Shown in pieces: positions 32,362 to 43,620 of a DNA stretch of 64,000 bases. Position 1 is the stretch's first letter, and each line of letters begins with the position of its first letter. This DNA is from Lathyrus oleraceus. Lineage: Eukaryota; Streptophyta; Magnoliopsida; Fabales; Fabaceae. Location: the NCBI RefSeq assembly GCF_024323335.1, contig NC_066579.1, positions 244,525,068 through 244,589,067 on the forward strand, read 5' to 3'. Position numbers and translations under genes: made by a program. The notes beneath the pieces are model-generated. The model was not told the origin of the DNA. It saw nothing but the letters and a program-made list of their open reading frames with translations, and did no database searches.

Positions 32362-35300
32362 ATGGCCATCAACGCTTCTGTTTCAAGCATCAAACTGATG
32401 AATCAGGACCTTGTTAAGTTAGATCGTTTCGATGGAACAAACTATACCCGCTGGCAAGACAAAATGATATTTCTCCTAACCGCTCTGAAAACTCAATATG
32501 TCTTGGATTCTGATCTGGAGACAATTCCAGAACCAATTGAGAATGACACTGATGAAGTAAAAAAGGAGAGAAGGAAACGAAAAGAAGATGAACTGCTATG
32601 TCGTGGACACATCTTGAACACATTATCTGATCGTCTCTATGATCTCTACACCAATACTGCATCCGCAAAGGAAATCTGGAACACACTCGAATTCAAATTC
32701 AAGGCCGAAGAAGAAGGTATGAAAAAGTTTTTAATATCTAAATACTTTGATTTTAAGATGTTGGATTCCAAGCCGATTCTTGCACAAGTACACGAGTTAC
32801 AGGTTCTCGTGAATAAAATAAAAGCCGTGAAAATTGACATTCCTGAAGCATTCCAAGTCGGTGGAATAATAGCAAAATTGCCACCTTCGTGGAAAGGATA
32901 CAGAAAGAAATTGTTGCATAGTTCTGAGGACTTTTCTTTGGAGAAACTTCAGAAACACCTTCGTATCGAGGAGGAAACAAAGGATCGAGAAAAAACTGAG
33001 TCTGCTGGATTTGCTAAAGCAAATGTTGTTGCCGCTAAAGGAAAGAAAACATATGATGGCATGAAAAACCATCTCGGCCCAAGGAAAGAACACAACAAGT
33101 TCAAAAATTATGGCGGACCAAAAGGTACTAAAAATGGTTGTTATGTATGTGGCAAACCCGGACATTATGCTCGAGATTGCAGGCACAATAAGTCCAAAAA
33201 TGAGGTCAATGTTGTTCATGCCGATGACGACATAATCACTACGGTAAGCGAAATTATGGCAATCAAAGGCAAAGTGCAAGGATGGTGGTATGACACATGC
33301 GCAACTGTGCATGTATCTTATGATAAAACAGCATTCAAAACCTATACCGAAGTCAATGATGGACAAGAAGTGCAAATGGGAAATGAAGTGCGATATAAAG
33401 TCGTTGGAACAGGATCTGTCGAACTCAACTTCACTTCCGGAAAGAAAGTCACTCTTGTTAATGTGCTTCATGTTCCTGATATGAATAGAAACCTTGTTAG
33501 TGGGGACTTATTGGGAAAACCGGGTATTAAATCTGTATATGAATCGGGCAAATTGATATTGACCCGTAATGGTATATTTGTAGGAAAAGGATATTTCGCT
33601 GAAGGAATGATCAAACTTTGTACTACCGACAATATTATTAATGAAATTTCTAATTCTGCTTATATGCTTGAATCTATTTCCTTATGGCACTCTAGATTGG
33701 CACATATTGGTATTAGTACTATGAATAGACTAATTAAATCCGGTTTGATATCATGCAACATTCATGATTTCAGAAAATGTGAAATATGTGTTAAATCAAA
33801 AATGATAAAGAAACCTTTCAAAAGTGTTGAAAGAAAAACAATCGTGCTAGATCTTGTGCACTCTGATTTGTGTGAATTTAATGGTATGTTGACCCGTGGG
33901 GGAAACCGTTATTTTATAACGTTTATCGATGATTGCTCTAGATTCACACATGTATATCTCTTAAAGCATAAAGATGATGCTTTTAATGCCTTTAAGACAT
34001 ATAAAGAAGAAGTAGAAAATCAATTAAGTACAACTATAAAATTACTTAGGAGCGATAGAGGCGGAGAATATTTCTCAGCAGAATTTGATGCATATTATGA
34101 AGAATATGGCATCATACACGAATGTTCTGCGCCCTGCACACCACAACAAAATGGCATGGCTGAAAGAAAAAATAGAACATATCAAGAGATGATAAATGCT
34201 ATGTCAATGCATTCAAAATTACCATTTAATTTATGGGGTGAAGCACTATTGTCCGCATGTCACATAATGAACATGATTCCTTTAAAAACAACTGGTATTT
34301 CTCCATATGAGAAATGGAAAGGAAGACCACCAAGTATTGGTTATTTGAGAGTGTGGGGATGTGTATCTTATTACAAGAACATGGATCCCAAAAGGACAAA
34401 ATTGGGTCCTCGAGGAATCAGATGTGCCTTCATAGGATATGCACCAAATAGCAAAGCATACAAACTTCTAAATCTAGAGTCTAATGTAATTGTTGAATTC
34501 AGAGATGTGGAATTCTTTGAAAATCTCATCACAAAGGATAAGGGACCTGAAAATCCCACAATTGAAGAATCTCGTGACAAAGATTCGACACGAATTGTTG
34601 AAACACAATCAGAACCAAGGAGAAGCAAAAGGGCACGAAAAACTAAGGATCTAGGACGAGATGAAATCAATTCCCAACTCATTTCTCTTTATTTAGTTGA
34701 AGGAAATAGCAAAAATGATGTTCATAAAATTCCTATTATTCTTCAAGTAGAAGATGATCCTAAAACATATAAGGAAGTAATGGCTTCTAGGGACGCTTCT
34801 TTTTGGAAAGATGCTATCAAAGATGAAATGGATTCAATTATGTCAAATCATACTTGGGAACTAGTTGATCTTCCGAAGGGATCAAGACCCATTGGATGCA
34901 AGTGGGTGTTTAGAAAAAAGTATCATAGTAACGGTACATTAAACACCTACAAGGCTAGACTAGTAGCAAAAGGATTTAGACAAAAGGAAGGTGTCAATTA
35001 TTTTGACACATATGCACCAATAGCAAAAACTACGACAATTAGAATCCTGTTTGCACTAGCTTCCTTGAATAACCTTATTGTTCATCAAATGGATGTTAAA
35101 ACAGCATTCCTAAACGGAGATCTCGATGAGGAGATCTACATGGAGCAACCAGAAGGCTTCATGCTTCCTGGAAATGAACAAAAGGTATGCAAACTTGTTA
35201 AGTCTCTATACGGTTTAAAACAGGCACCAAAACAATGGCATCAAAAATTTGACACCACCATAATTTCAAATGGGTTTGTCCCAAACTCTTGTGACAAATG

Positions 35301-35669
35301 CTTATACACAAAGGTTCGCGGAAGTGTTGTGATATTTCTATGTCTATATGTTGATGACATGTTGATTATCAGCAATGAAATGAATGGAATATCAGAAACA
35401 AAGAAATTTTTGACTTCCACATTCAAGATGAAAGATCTTGGACTAGTTGACACTATACTAGGGATCAAAGTAAAACGAAATAGTGGGGGTTATGAACTTA
35501 ATCAAACACATTATATTGAGAAAATGTTGGAAAAGTTCAAACACCTAAACTTTAAGGAAGTAAACACTCCATTCGATCCTAGTGTCAAACTTCAAAAGAA
35601 CAATGGGAGAACCGTGGCACAACTGGAATATGCAAGTGCAATTGGATGTCTAATGTACTTAATGCAATG
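32362..35669 (+). pseudogene. Ty1-copia gag-pol polyprotein, 3' part cut off by an LTR insertion
   Basis: Start chosen at MAINASV because gag begins there; the frame is open further upstream without a better ATG. Over about 1,100 codons there is no stop. Order: gag UBN2-type domain (KLDRFDGTNYTRWQDKM, about residue 20), zinc knuckle CYVCGKPGHYARDC (about 260), protease region WWYDTCATVHVS (about 310), and integrase with LWHSRLAHIG...CEICVKSK then FIDDCSRFTHVY, LRSDRGGEYF and PQQNGMAERKNR. Reverse transcriptase follows: GCKWVFRKKYHSNG, QMDVKTAFLNGDL and LYVDDMLIIS. It runs on through the connection domain to GCLMYLMQC, where an LTR (TGTAGCACCTC) interrupts before RNase H. The protease motif reads D-T-C rather than D-S/T-G. 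The 3' end and 3' LTR are outside the window or lost. Confidence 0.85.
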
Positions 35670-36575
35670 TGTAGCACCTCAAATTTGCACCCCACATTCA
35701 TGCATTCATTTCATATTTTTAGGTCATTGACATCACATTAACAATACATTATCATTGCATAGTACATTGCATCTCATCAGTCAACTGTAACTGGCATCAA
35801 GGAGATTCATCTGTGCAAGAGACCAAGCATTTCTTTGAGTTGAAAGCCCTATGGTTATCTTAGAGAGCTTATATGATCCAATGGTTCATTTTGAAGCAAC
35901 TTGACCAAGTGTTAGAGGCTCAAAGTCCACAGTGCAGTTTCAGGTCATCTGGGGTCCATAAAAGTCAACTGCAAGGCAACTGAGGGCTAGGAGGTGGAGA
36001 AATGGTTTGAGACACTTCATGCATGTCCCAAAGAGGTTTATTCAACATGTCAAACTCATACCTTGAAGATTTTGAAGCCAGATCAAAAGTTTCCAAAAAT
36101 GGAAAGTGACCTGTAATTTCAAGTTTCCAAAAATGGCAAGTTTTTGGACCACTTTCAACTCAACTTTCCAACATCAAAGAAGCTTCAAATGAAATTTTGT
36201 CCAACATGAAAGTTGAATATCTTCCTCTCCCATTTCCAAAAAGTCCAAGATCATGAATTTATGATGAATGGTTAAGGAGTTATGATCAAATCATTGCCAA
36301 GTGTGCTTGAAACTTCAAATTGCCATATCTTTTGAACCAAGACTCCAATTTGGGTGCCTCTTTTTGCATTGTGCTCCTCATGAAATATATTTTCCAAATC
36401 ATTCATTACATGACATGAAATTCATTCACACAACCATTTGCTCATGCATGCTATTTTTGAAGGGAAGTTGCCAAAATCAAAATTGGTTGATCACATGAAT
36501 ATATTTCCAATTCCAATGTGTGCATGGGCTGATTTTGAGTGAATTTGGGCCCTCTTTTGTTACTGTTCACGTATG
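35670..36575 (+). mobile_element. Gypsy-type LTR fragment inserted in copia pol, itself interrupted
   Basis: Begins TGTAGCACCTCAAATTTGC exactly where the copia frame breaks, with CAATG just upstream as candidate target duplication. It contains no coding sequence and resembles the U3 of legume Ogre-like LTRs, with many GAAATTTTGTCCAACATGAAAG-type phrases. It stops at the start of the next Ogre LTR. Confidence 0.6.
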
Positions 36576-38215
36576 TGTAATACCCCAAAATTTACCCTTC
36601 ATTTTTCCTGGAAAAAAAAACGAAAAAAAAGAGTTAAAAATAAATAAATAAATAAAATTAATTAAATAAATAAATAAAATATAACAATTTTTTTTTGGAC
36701 TTGGGTCTCCCTCATTTGAGCCCACTACCCACGAAAATCAGTCTATAAATACTGAAGTTTCAGTAGAGGAAAAGACACTTGGAGTTACACTGGGAGAAGC
36801 AAAAATACTCTGAGGTTTCCTTGGAACAAAACCCTGAGGAAAAAGATAGTCAGAGAAGAACTAACAGAGTTCAGAGCAGCCTCCAAACCCTGAAGGGAAC
36901 TCAACTGCACAGAATCACCTCTGCCTCACATAAACCCTAAAGATTGTTTTGTAAACCTCACGGGTGCAACTCAATTTCAATCAAGCTCTCCAATCAGGTT
37001 TGCCCTATATCCATCATCTTTATGCCTTTAATTTGAATGCTCTAAATGTATGAGGTATTATGGGTGAATTTGATACCCTTTTGATGCATGTGTTTGACAA
37101 GAGGTTTAGGCCTCCTACCCTTGATTGCTTTTTGTGAGCTTTTTGTGAATTTTGATGGAATTATTCATGTGGTTACATTTTGATTTAGGGGCAACTCTTG
37201 GTTACCCTATTTTGTTTCTCTAACCTGTTTGTTGAGTTTTTTTTGTGAGGGCTCACATGACGTTTGCAGGGATAACTTGCGTGGTTTCCCACTTTATTTG
37301 TGGGATACCCCCTGGAGGTTCATTCCGATTATCTGTACTGACCCACTTTCTTTGATGATGTTAGATTGGAAGGATCTCAGGGTTTATCGTTCCTTTAATT
37401 GCTGTTACTTCGGATCTTTATCCTTGTGATACTTTTACATTTTTCCCGCATTTTACTGCTTTCTTAGCTGGAAGACCTCGATAGGAGGCAATGTTTGAGC
37501 CCCTTGGTGGCATTTTACTTTGAGATACATGTTTTGTGTTTTGTATTCATATCCCCACATGTAGCGCGGTTCCTTCGTCAAGGACTGCCTGTTTGCCCTC
37601 GAGCATCCCAAACCCTAAAACCCAAAGCAACACGTTTACTCCTTCTACTACAGGCGAGTAAGTCTCCAAAGGTCGAGCATCCGGTAGATTGCGTAGTGAC
37701 GTCGTTCGTCCAAAACCCAATCCATAACCCCGTAGTTAGCCGAACTACGGCTTGCTCTGATTCTCATTCCAGATGAGATACGTAGGCATAAGACGCGATG
37801 TCTTAGCGAGCACACATCCCCCCAACCCATAGGTCAGCCGAGCTACGAAGACTCTGATTCTCATATTCAGATGAGATACGTATGCAGTGGATGCGACATC
37901 CGCGCGAGTCATTTCTCTTAACCTTTTTAGTAAATAAACACATTAGGTAAACCCACACCCTTTAGACAAAAAACCACAAAAGTGGATCCCGTAGAGTATT
38001 ATGGATGCGTAGGGGTGCTAATACCTTCCCTTCGCATAACCGACTCCCGAACCCAAGATTTGGTTGCGAAACCCCGTCTTGTCCTTTCCTTTTTCAGGTT
38101 TACTTCGAGCGTTTCCTTTCCCTCCTTTGGGATGAATAACGCACGGTGGCGACTCTTCTGTCTTTTTCTTTCGCCGGTTGTTTTTTTCGCGCACTGTATT
38201 TTTCAGGTTGCGACA
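36576..38215 (+). repeat. Ogre 5' LTR
   Basis: Starts TGTAATACCCC and ends GGTTGCGACA two bases before the primer site; TATA box TATAAATA at 36744. GTATG upstream is the candidate target duplication. The downstream half contains two ~90-bp imperfect repeats (near 37725 and 37820) with GATGAGATACGTA, the first containing the hairpin CGTAGTT-AGCCG-AACTACG at 37731-37749. Confidence 0.75.
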
Positions 38216-38217
38216 AC

Positions 38218-38235
38218 TGGCGACTCTGCTGGGGA
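38218..38235 (+). other. Ogre primer-binding site
   Basis: TGGCGACTCTGCTGGGGA immediately after the LTR. This fits the tRNA-Arg-type primer site reported for Ogre elements; complementarity to a particular tRNA was not checked. Confidence 0.75.
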
Positions 38236-39125
38236 TCAAGAAGTTGACCTCTTGCTGGTCCATCTTCCCTAAGCGAGTCCCTCCTAGCTCGTGTGATTTC
38301 TTGTTTATTGGGTGTTCATGCTTTTGTACATTTATTTACTTACTTGCTTGCATTCATCTGCTGTATCTGTTGGAGCTGTTGTTTGTTTGTTGGGATGGGA
38401 TGTTCTACGAGAGATAAGCCCATTACCCATGCTTGAGTGCACACACAGGTTTTAGAGTGGATGATCATGAGGTTTGCGTGGCATGTTGCTACGTTAAGTC
38501 GTTCGTGAAGAACCACACCCATACGAGGTTTCTCTTGGATATATTATGTCCTACGGATGTTCCGTAACGACATGATGTTCCTTTAGAAATCGTCGACTCT
38601 GGTGACCATTTCCCGAGAACTCAGTCGAGGCCTCTCCTCCGAGACGTGATTATGTTAGCTCTGGTGGGCGCATTCTCGCTGATCAATCCGAGGACCCCGA
38701 GACTGGGAACTTGCTTTAGGATGTCCTGTTGAGGGGAGTCAGTGGAGGTCTTTTATCCCGTAATAATGCCAAACCTTCAGTGGTAAACATATTATTTGCG
38801 ACTGAAGGGCTGAAGTTGACGAACTTCTGTTCTTAGAACCTACCAGTGAGGGGCGGGCTAAATTCAGGAAACCTTAACCTCCAACCAACCCGGTTTTTTG
38901 TAGCAGAGCTTTGATCTTGTATTATATTCCTCAGTGGTTTTCTCTTCAGACAGTGTAACCCGACAGATGTTCAAGCGGATACAGCAATCCTGATTGACAT
39001 GCCACTGCATTGCATTCACATCATCACATCATTTGCATTCATATCATTTAACACATGTTTATCCATTTCAAGGGGGTTTACATCTTCTTCTTGATTCCAG
39101 TCGGAGTTTTTTTGGTTCTCTTAAG
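38236..39125 (+). other. Ogre leader between primer site and ORF1
   Basis: About 890 bases of leader with no supported gene; the ORF1 frame is open from 38994, but the family-like protein start is at 39126. Confidence 0.6.
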
Positions 39126-40976
39126 ATGGATATTGGCAGAAAGAGACTTGTCGCCTACAAGTTTCCGGTGGTCTGTCTGGAGCCCATCCAACAGTTGATG
39201 CAGTTAATGGATCCTGGTTCTCTAGAAGGATTCCGAGAGGATTACAGTCTGATTCTAAGTTTCGTCACGGTTCTTTCCAAAGATCAACATGACGCCCTAT
39301 TCACACTGCTACAGTTCTATGACCCTCCATTGAGGTGTTTCACATTCCCGGATTATATCTTGGTCCCTACTCTGGAGGAGATTGCCAGTTTTCTCAGAGT
39401 TCCTATCAGGTCACAGTTATTGTTCTACAGTTCTGAGTTTCGGCCCGATCTCAGCATGGTTGCTTCAGCCACATATTTGGAGGAATCAGTCTGGAAGGCT
39501 AATATGTGTCAGAAGGGAGAAGTTAGTGGTTTTCATCTGAGTTTCTTACTGGGAGAAGCAAAGAAGAAGCTGGAAGACAGTAACCAGAGGGGTTTCAATG
39601 CTGTGTTGGCTCTTTGTGTGTATGGGATTGTCTTGTTCCCTAATGTCGCCAAATTTGTGGACATGGACGCAATACGCCTCTTCGTGTTGAGAAATCCAGT
39701 ACCGACCTTGCTAGGAGATTTCTTTCATTCAGTGCACCACAGAAATAAGAATAGAAAAGGGGGATTATTGAATTGTTGTGTGCCTTTGTTTTATAGGTGG
39801 TTCAGTTCTCACCTACCCAAATCAGGAGTGTTCGTTAATGTCAAGGACTCGTTGAGTTGGTCAAAGAGATTGATGGGGTTAAGAGTTGAAGATATTCCTT
39901 GGTGGTCCGACCGGAGCTTGCTTCGGGCAGATATTATTCATAGTTGTGGGAACTTCCCAAATGTTCCGTTGGTAGGAAGAAGAGGAGGAATCAACTATAA
40001 TCCTTCTCTAGCAGTTAGACAGTTTGGATATGCTTTAAGAACTCCGCCTTTGGAAAAGGATGTGGAAGAATCTCTGTTTTTCCATTCTTCGCCTGATTTG
40101 ACGGTATCCCGTAAGGCAGCTGAGGCCTGGCTCAAGGTGATCAAGAGAGGAAGAACCGTCCTTGGAAAAGGAGATTGTAGAACTTACCCTCGGTATGAAG
40201 AATGGCTTCAAGGAAGATTCGAAGAGTTTGGTCTGCCGTTCCCTATTGAAGAACCTTTGTATCCACCTACTCCTGAGCAGTCAACAATGGTGAGCCGAGA
40301 GGAGTACGACAAGTTGAAGAGTGCCATGGAGGGACTTCAAACCAAGAACTCAGAGTTAAGTGAGAAGTTGCAAGACTGTATGCATCAATTCCAGGAGGCA
40401 GAATATCAGAAGGGGGAAGCCGTCAGAGTGCAAAAGGAAGCAGAGAGGAAATTTGCTGTGGAGGTGGACTTCTTCAGGAAGACAGACGAAGCCTTGAGAT
40501 CATCCAGTTCTGAGTTGAGGCGAGTCAAGCAGCAGTTAGTAGATGCTCATGGTAAATTAGCTGGGTGGCAGAAGCAATGGGATGCATTTTCAATTTCTCG
40601 GAAGGCAAAGGATGAGGAGACAGTAGTCGAACTGACTGGTCAGATAGAGAAATTGACGACTTTGCTGAAGGGGAAAAACAATGAGCTTCTGTGCGCCCGT
40701 TCTACTAATGGCTACATCACAGATCAACTCCATGAGGCTCGAGGACAGATTGAAGAACTCAAGGTGTTTGCAGGTTTGAAGAAATCCAGACTTGAAGAGG
40801 TATTCAGAGAAGATGATGGGAATCACTACAGAGAGCACATCAACGAACTGGATGGGATCATTCACAAGAGGAATCTGCTTATCCGGCATTTGACAGAATC
40901 TCCAGATCATCCCGACACGGTGGCATTACTGGATGAAGTGAGGAGCAGTCCTTATGGGTTGTATACAGGAGGCTGA
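39126..40976 (+). CDS. Ogre ORF1 protein (616 aa)
   Basis: The extra gene upstream of gag characteristic of Ogre/Tat elements; its function is not established. The start is chosen at MDIGRKRLVAYKF because conservation-like sequence begins there; an upstream in-frame ATG at 38994 would add 44 residues of His/Ser-rich leader. The N-terminal half (about residues 20-330) is globular with LRCFTFPDYILVPTLEEIAS and FLRVPI, reminiscent of the plant mobile domain block. Next come LALCVYGIVLFP and a region with WWSDRSLLRAD. The C-terminal third (about 400-590) is highly charged and predicted by eye to be coiled coil (MEGLQTKNSELSEKLQD, RRVKQQLVDAHGKL). The frame is intact, unlike the neighbouring gag. 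Confidence 0.8.
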   Translation: MDIGRKRLVAYKFPVVCLEPIQQLMQLMDPGSLEGFREDYSLILSFVTVLSKDQHDALFTLLQFYDPPLRCFTFPDYILVPTLEEIASFLRVPIRSQLLFYSSEFRPDLSMVASATYLEESVWKANMCQKGEVSGFHLSFLLGEAKKKLEDSNQRGFNAVLALCVYGIVLFPNVAKFVDMDAIRLFVLRNPVPTLLGDFFHSVHHRNKNRKGGLLNCCVPLFYRWFSSHLPKSGVFVNVKDSLSWSKRLMGLRVEDIPWWSDRSLLRADIIHSCGNFPNVPLVGRRGGINYNPSLAVRQFGYALRTPPLEKDVEESLFFHSSPDLTVSRKAAEAWLKVIKRGRTVLGKGDCRTYPRYEEWLQGRFEEFGLPFPIEEPLYPPTPEQSTMVSREEYDKLKSAMEGLQTKNSELSEKLQDCMHQFQEAEYQKGEAVRVQKEAERKFAVEVDFFRKTDEALRSSSSELRRVKQQLVDAHGKLAGWQKQWDAFSISRKAKDEETVVELTGQIEKLTTLLKGKNNELLCARSTNGYITDQLHEARGQIEELKVFAGLKKSRLEEVFREDDGNHYREHINELDGIIHKRNLLIRHLTESPDHPDTVALLDEVRSSPYGLYTGG

Positions 40977-41368
40977 TCCCTGGTTTATGTTCCTCCCTTT
41001 ACTTTTTGTTTTGTTGCTGTGTAGTGATAATCCACAGGCTTGTTGTGGGGATCCTCTTTTGATGTACTTTTGGCTAAGGCCCCTTTCCTGGAACTCATTT
41101 GTATGTTGGTTTCCCTTTGTTGCATCTTGATCTCAAAAGTTTATCCATGACTCAATCTTCTTGCACTATTCGCCTGATGTGAGACTGGAATCAAGGGGGT
41201 AGAATACCTTTTGGATTTGATAAACATGGCATTGCATTTACATATTCATTGTCATATCTTGCATAACAGGTACCGCTGCAGTGTTCTCATATTGTTTGGT
41301 GTCCCACTAGCAGGATAGCTGACTCAGGCATTCACCGATACGGTACCCGAAGGAATCAACAGAGAGCG
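40977..41368 (+). other. Spacer between Ogre ORF1 and gag
   Basis: About 390 bases with no open frame of note; C/T-rich with TTTG-rich stretches. The last ~100 bases form the gag leader. Confidence 0.6.
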
Positions 41369-43373
41369 ATGGAGAGCCTACAAGCAGAGCTCGCCGAGAT
41401 GAAGATTCGCATGAATCAATTCATGGATTTGGTTCAAGGGGTGGCTCAAGGACAGCAGGAGCTTAGATTGTTGGTGCAGAGGGATCCCCCTATTACTCAA
41501 CCGGAGACGTTGGCTGATCCTCCAGCTGGAGAGGCTAATGGTCCCAATGGACCGGGGCCTGTCCCGATCCCGCATGTCAACCTAGATCAACAACCCATTC
41601 AGGATGGTCAAGATGATCAGTTCCCCTTGCTTCAGGAAGACTTTGGCATGGACCCCATGTTTAGAAGATTGGAAGAGAGGTTGAAAGCAGTGGAAGGACA
41701 GAATCCTCTGGGAGTAGATGTTGCTGACTTGGGGCTGGTGCCAGGTGTGAGAGTGCCACCGAAATTCAAAGTCTCGGTCTTTGACAAATACAATGGCAGC
41801 TCTTGCCCCAAAACTCACGTGCAAGCCTATTTCCGTAAAATGGTTGCATACTCTGATGACGAGAAGCTACTTATGTACTTCTTCCAGGATAGCCTAGCTG
41901 GGGCATCCTTGGAATGGTATATGAGGCTGGACAGAGCCCATATCTGCTGCTGGAGGGATTTGGCGGAGGCTTCCGTGAAGCAGTATCAGTATAATGCAGA
42001 CATGGCTCCGGACAGAACTCAACTTCAGAATCTGTCTCTTAAAAGCAATGAGTGCTTCAAGGAATACGCTCAACGTTGGAGGGAGATAGCTTCCCGTGTT
42101 CAGCCTCCTATGTTGGAAAAGGAAATGGCCAACATGTTCATGAATACGCTGCCTGGACCTTATCTGGAGCGTCTGGTGGGGTGCAATGCCTCCAACTTTG
42201 CTGATGTGGCCTCTACCAGAGAGAGGGTGGAGAATTACCTGAAGACCTGCAAGATCCAAAATGGAGTTGGATCTTCATCAGGGGTAAAAAAGTCGTTCAT
42301 TAGAGGGCATAAGCAGAGAGAGGGGGGTGTTAGAAGGAACATTTTCAGAATTATCATCAGCAACCGTATGTTGCGGCTGTGACCATTCCAGCCGCAGCGC
42401 CACTACAACAACAACAATCACAACGTCAACCAGCTCAGTATCAACAACAACATCAACCGGGTAACAGACCCGCTTATCAACAGAGGCAAAGGATGATGGA
42501 CCGGCGTTTCGACACCCTTCCAATGTCGTACGCTCAGTTGCTTTCTAGTCTTCAACAACTACAACTTGTGCAACTGCACACTCTGGCTCCTCCTATTGGT
42601 AGACTTCCGGTGGGTTACGACGCCAACGCTAGGTGTAGCTTCCACTCTGGGGCACCTGGCCACAATATTGAGAACTGCAAAGCTTTTAAGCACGTAGTTC
42701 AGGACCTCATAGATTCAAAGGCCATCGACCTTGCACCGGCTCCTAATGTCGTCAACAATCCCATGCCCTAGCATGGTGGTGCGAACATTAACATGATAGA
42801 GGGAAAAGCCAAGTCCATTAAGGATGTGTTGAAGTTGAAGACTCCATTGTTGGATATCAAAGGATGCTTGCTGAAGGCCGATGTTTTCCCCGGTTGTGGG
42901 AAGGGTTGTTTGGATTGTGCCACTCAGAGTGGAGGTTGTTTGAAGCTACAGCAGGGTATCCAGGCCTTGCTCGACAAGGGTATCCTCCAGGTTGAAGATT
43001 TGTCTGTCCAAGAGTTTGTGGAAGGGGTTGAGGAAGAAGGGTTTGAAGATGCTACTGATGAATTCGCAGATGTTGTTCCTACTGATTCTGTAATCCATGA
43101 TGATGTATTTATTTTTTCCAATATGGATGATCCTGATGTAATTGAACTTGATTCCGATGTTTCGGACGTGTGTACTTCAACGCCTCAGACTCTTCAGGGG
43201 CCGATCACTTTCTCCAGTGCTGGCATCATTCAGTATGGTCAAGTCTCTGCAGTCAACGAAGAAGATGGGGATAGTGATTGTGACATTGACAACTGGGTGC
43301 GTCCGAGGATCCCGGGTGAAGTCATCAACAATTGGTCTTCTGAAGAGATTATCCAAGTCACTCTTCTTGAAGA
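41369..43373 (+). pseudogene. Ogre gag and pre-intron exon, frameshifted, without recognisable protease
   Basis: Begins MESLQAELAEMKIRMNQ. The retrotransposon gag domain spans about residues 130-310 (FKVSVFDKYNGSSCPKTHV, YFFQDSLAGASLEWYM, FKEYAQRWREIASRVQPP). The frame shifts by one base near 42320-42335; the next frame continues with a Gln-rich stretch and the Ogre-type finger CSFHSGAPGHNIENC. A TAG at 42769 sits where Gln is expected (NNPMP-stop-HGGANINMIEG). The last part (42793-43373) is acidic and ends at a splice donor. No D-S/T-G active site or GRPWI-type block appears, so the protease seems deleted. The exon joins in phase to the pol exon. Confidence 0.8.
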
Positions 43374-43620
43374 GTAATTTTCTTTGTTTATTCATGCATA
43401 TCCAAGTCTTACGTTCCGCCCAGGGCGTAATGACTCATTGTAGGGCCCGTCTATGTGACACTTGCATTTTTATCATAAATAAAGGACGTATTTTTGCATT
43501 CAAATATTTCGTTCCCTGTCTTTCTATTTTTGCAGTTTTTCAAAATAAAAAAAATGGCAATGTTTTGTTTAGTTTTCACTTCTTGTTCACACTCATAAGC
43601 ACATACCATCACTCATGCAG
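43374..43620 (+). other. Putative Ogre intron (247 bp)
   Basis: Donor GA|GTAATTTTC and acceptor ACTCATGCAG|ATG. Removing it joins codon GA+A and keeps the frame from the pre-intron exon into RT (LLEE then CTSPDPIDN). Ogre elements are known to carry an intron before RT that is needed to make the full polyprotein. The sequence is T-rich as expected of a plant intron, and unspliced translation stops at 43375. Confidence 0.8.

Noticed and set aside
32414..33471. Long minus-strand frames within the copia polyprotein
   Set aside because: They are antisense to a well-supported gag-pol frame and show no domain.
43142..43620. Open frame running through the intron into pol as an independent start of the pol protein
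   Set aside because: The upstream part overlaps the acidic exon in another frame and crosses the T-rich intron; in-phase splice sites explain the structure better.
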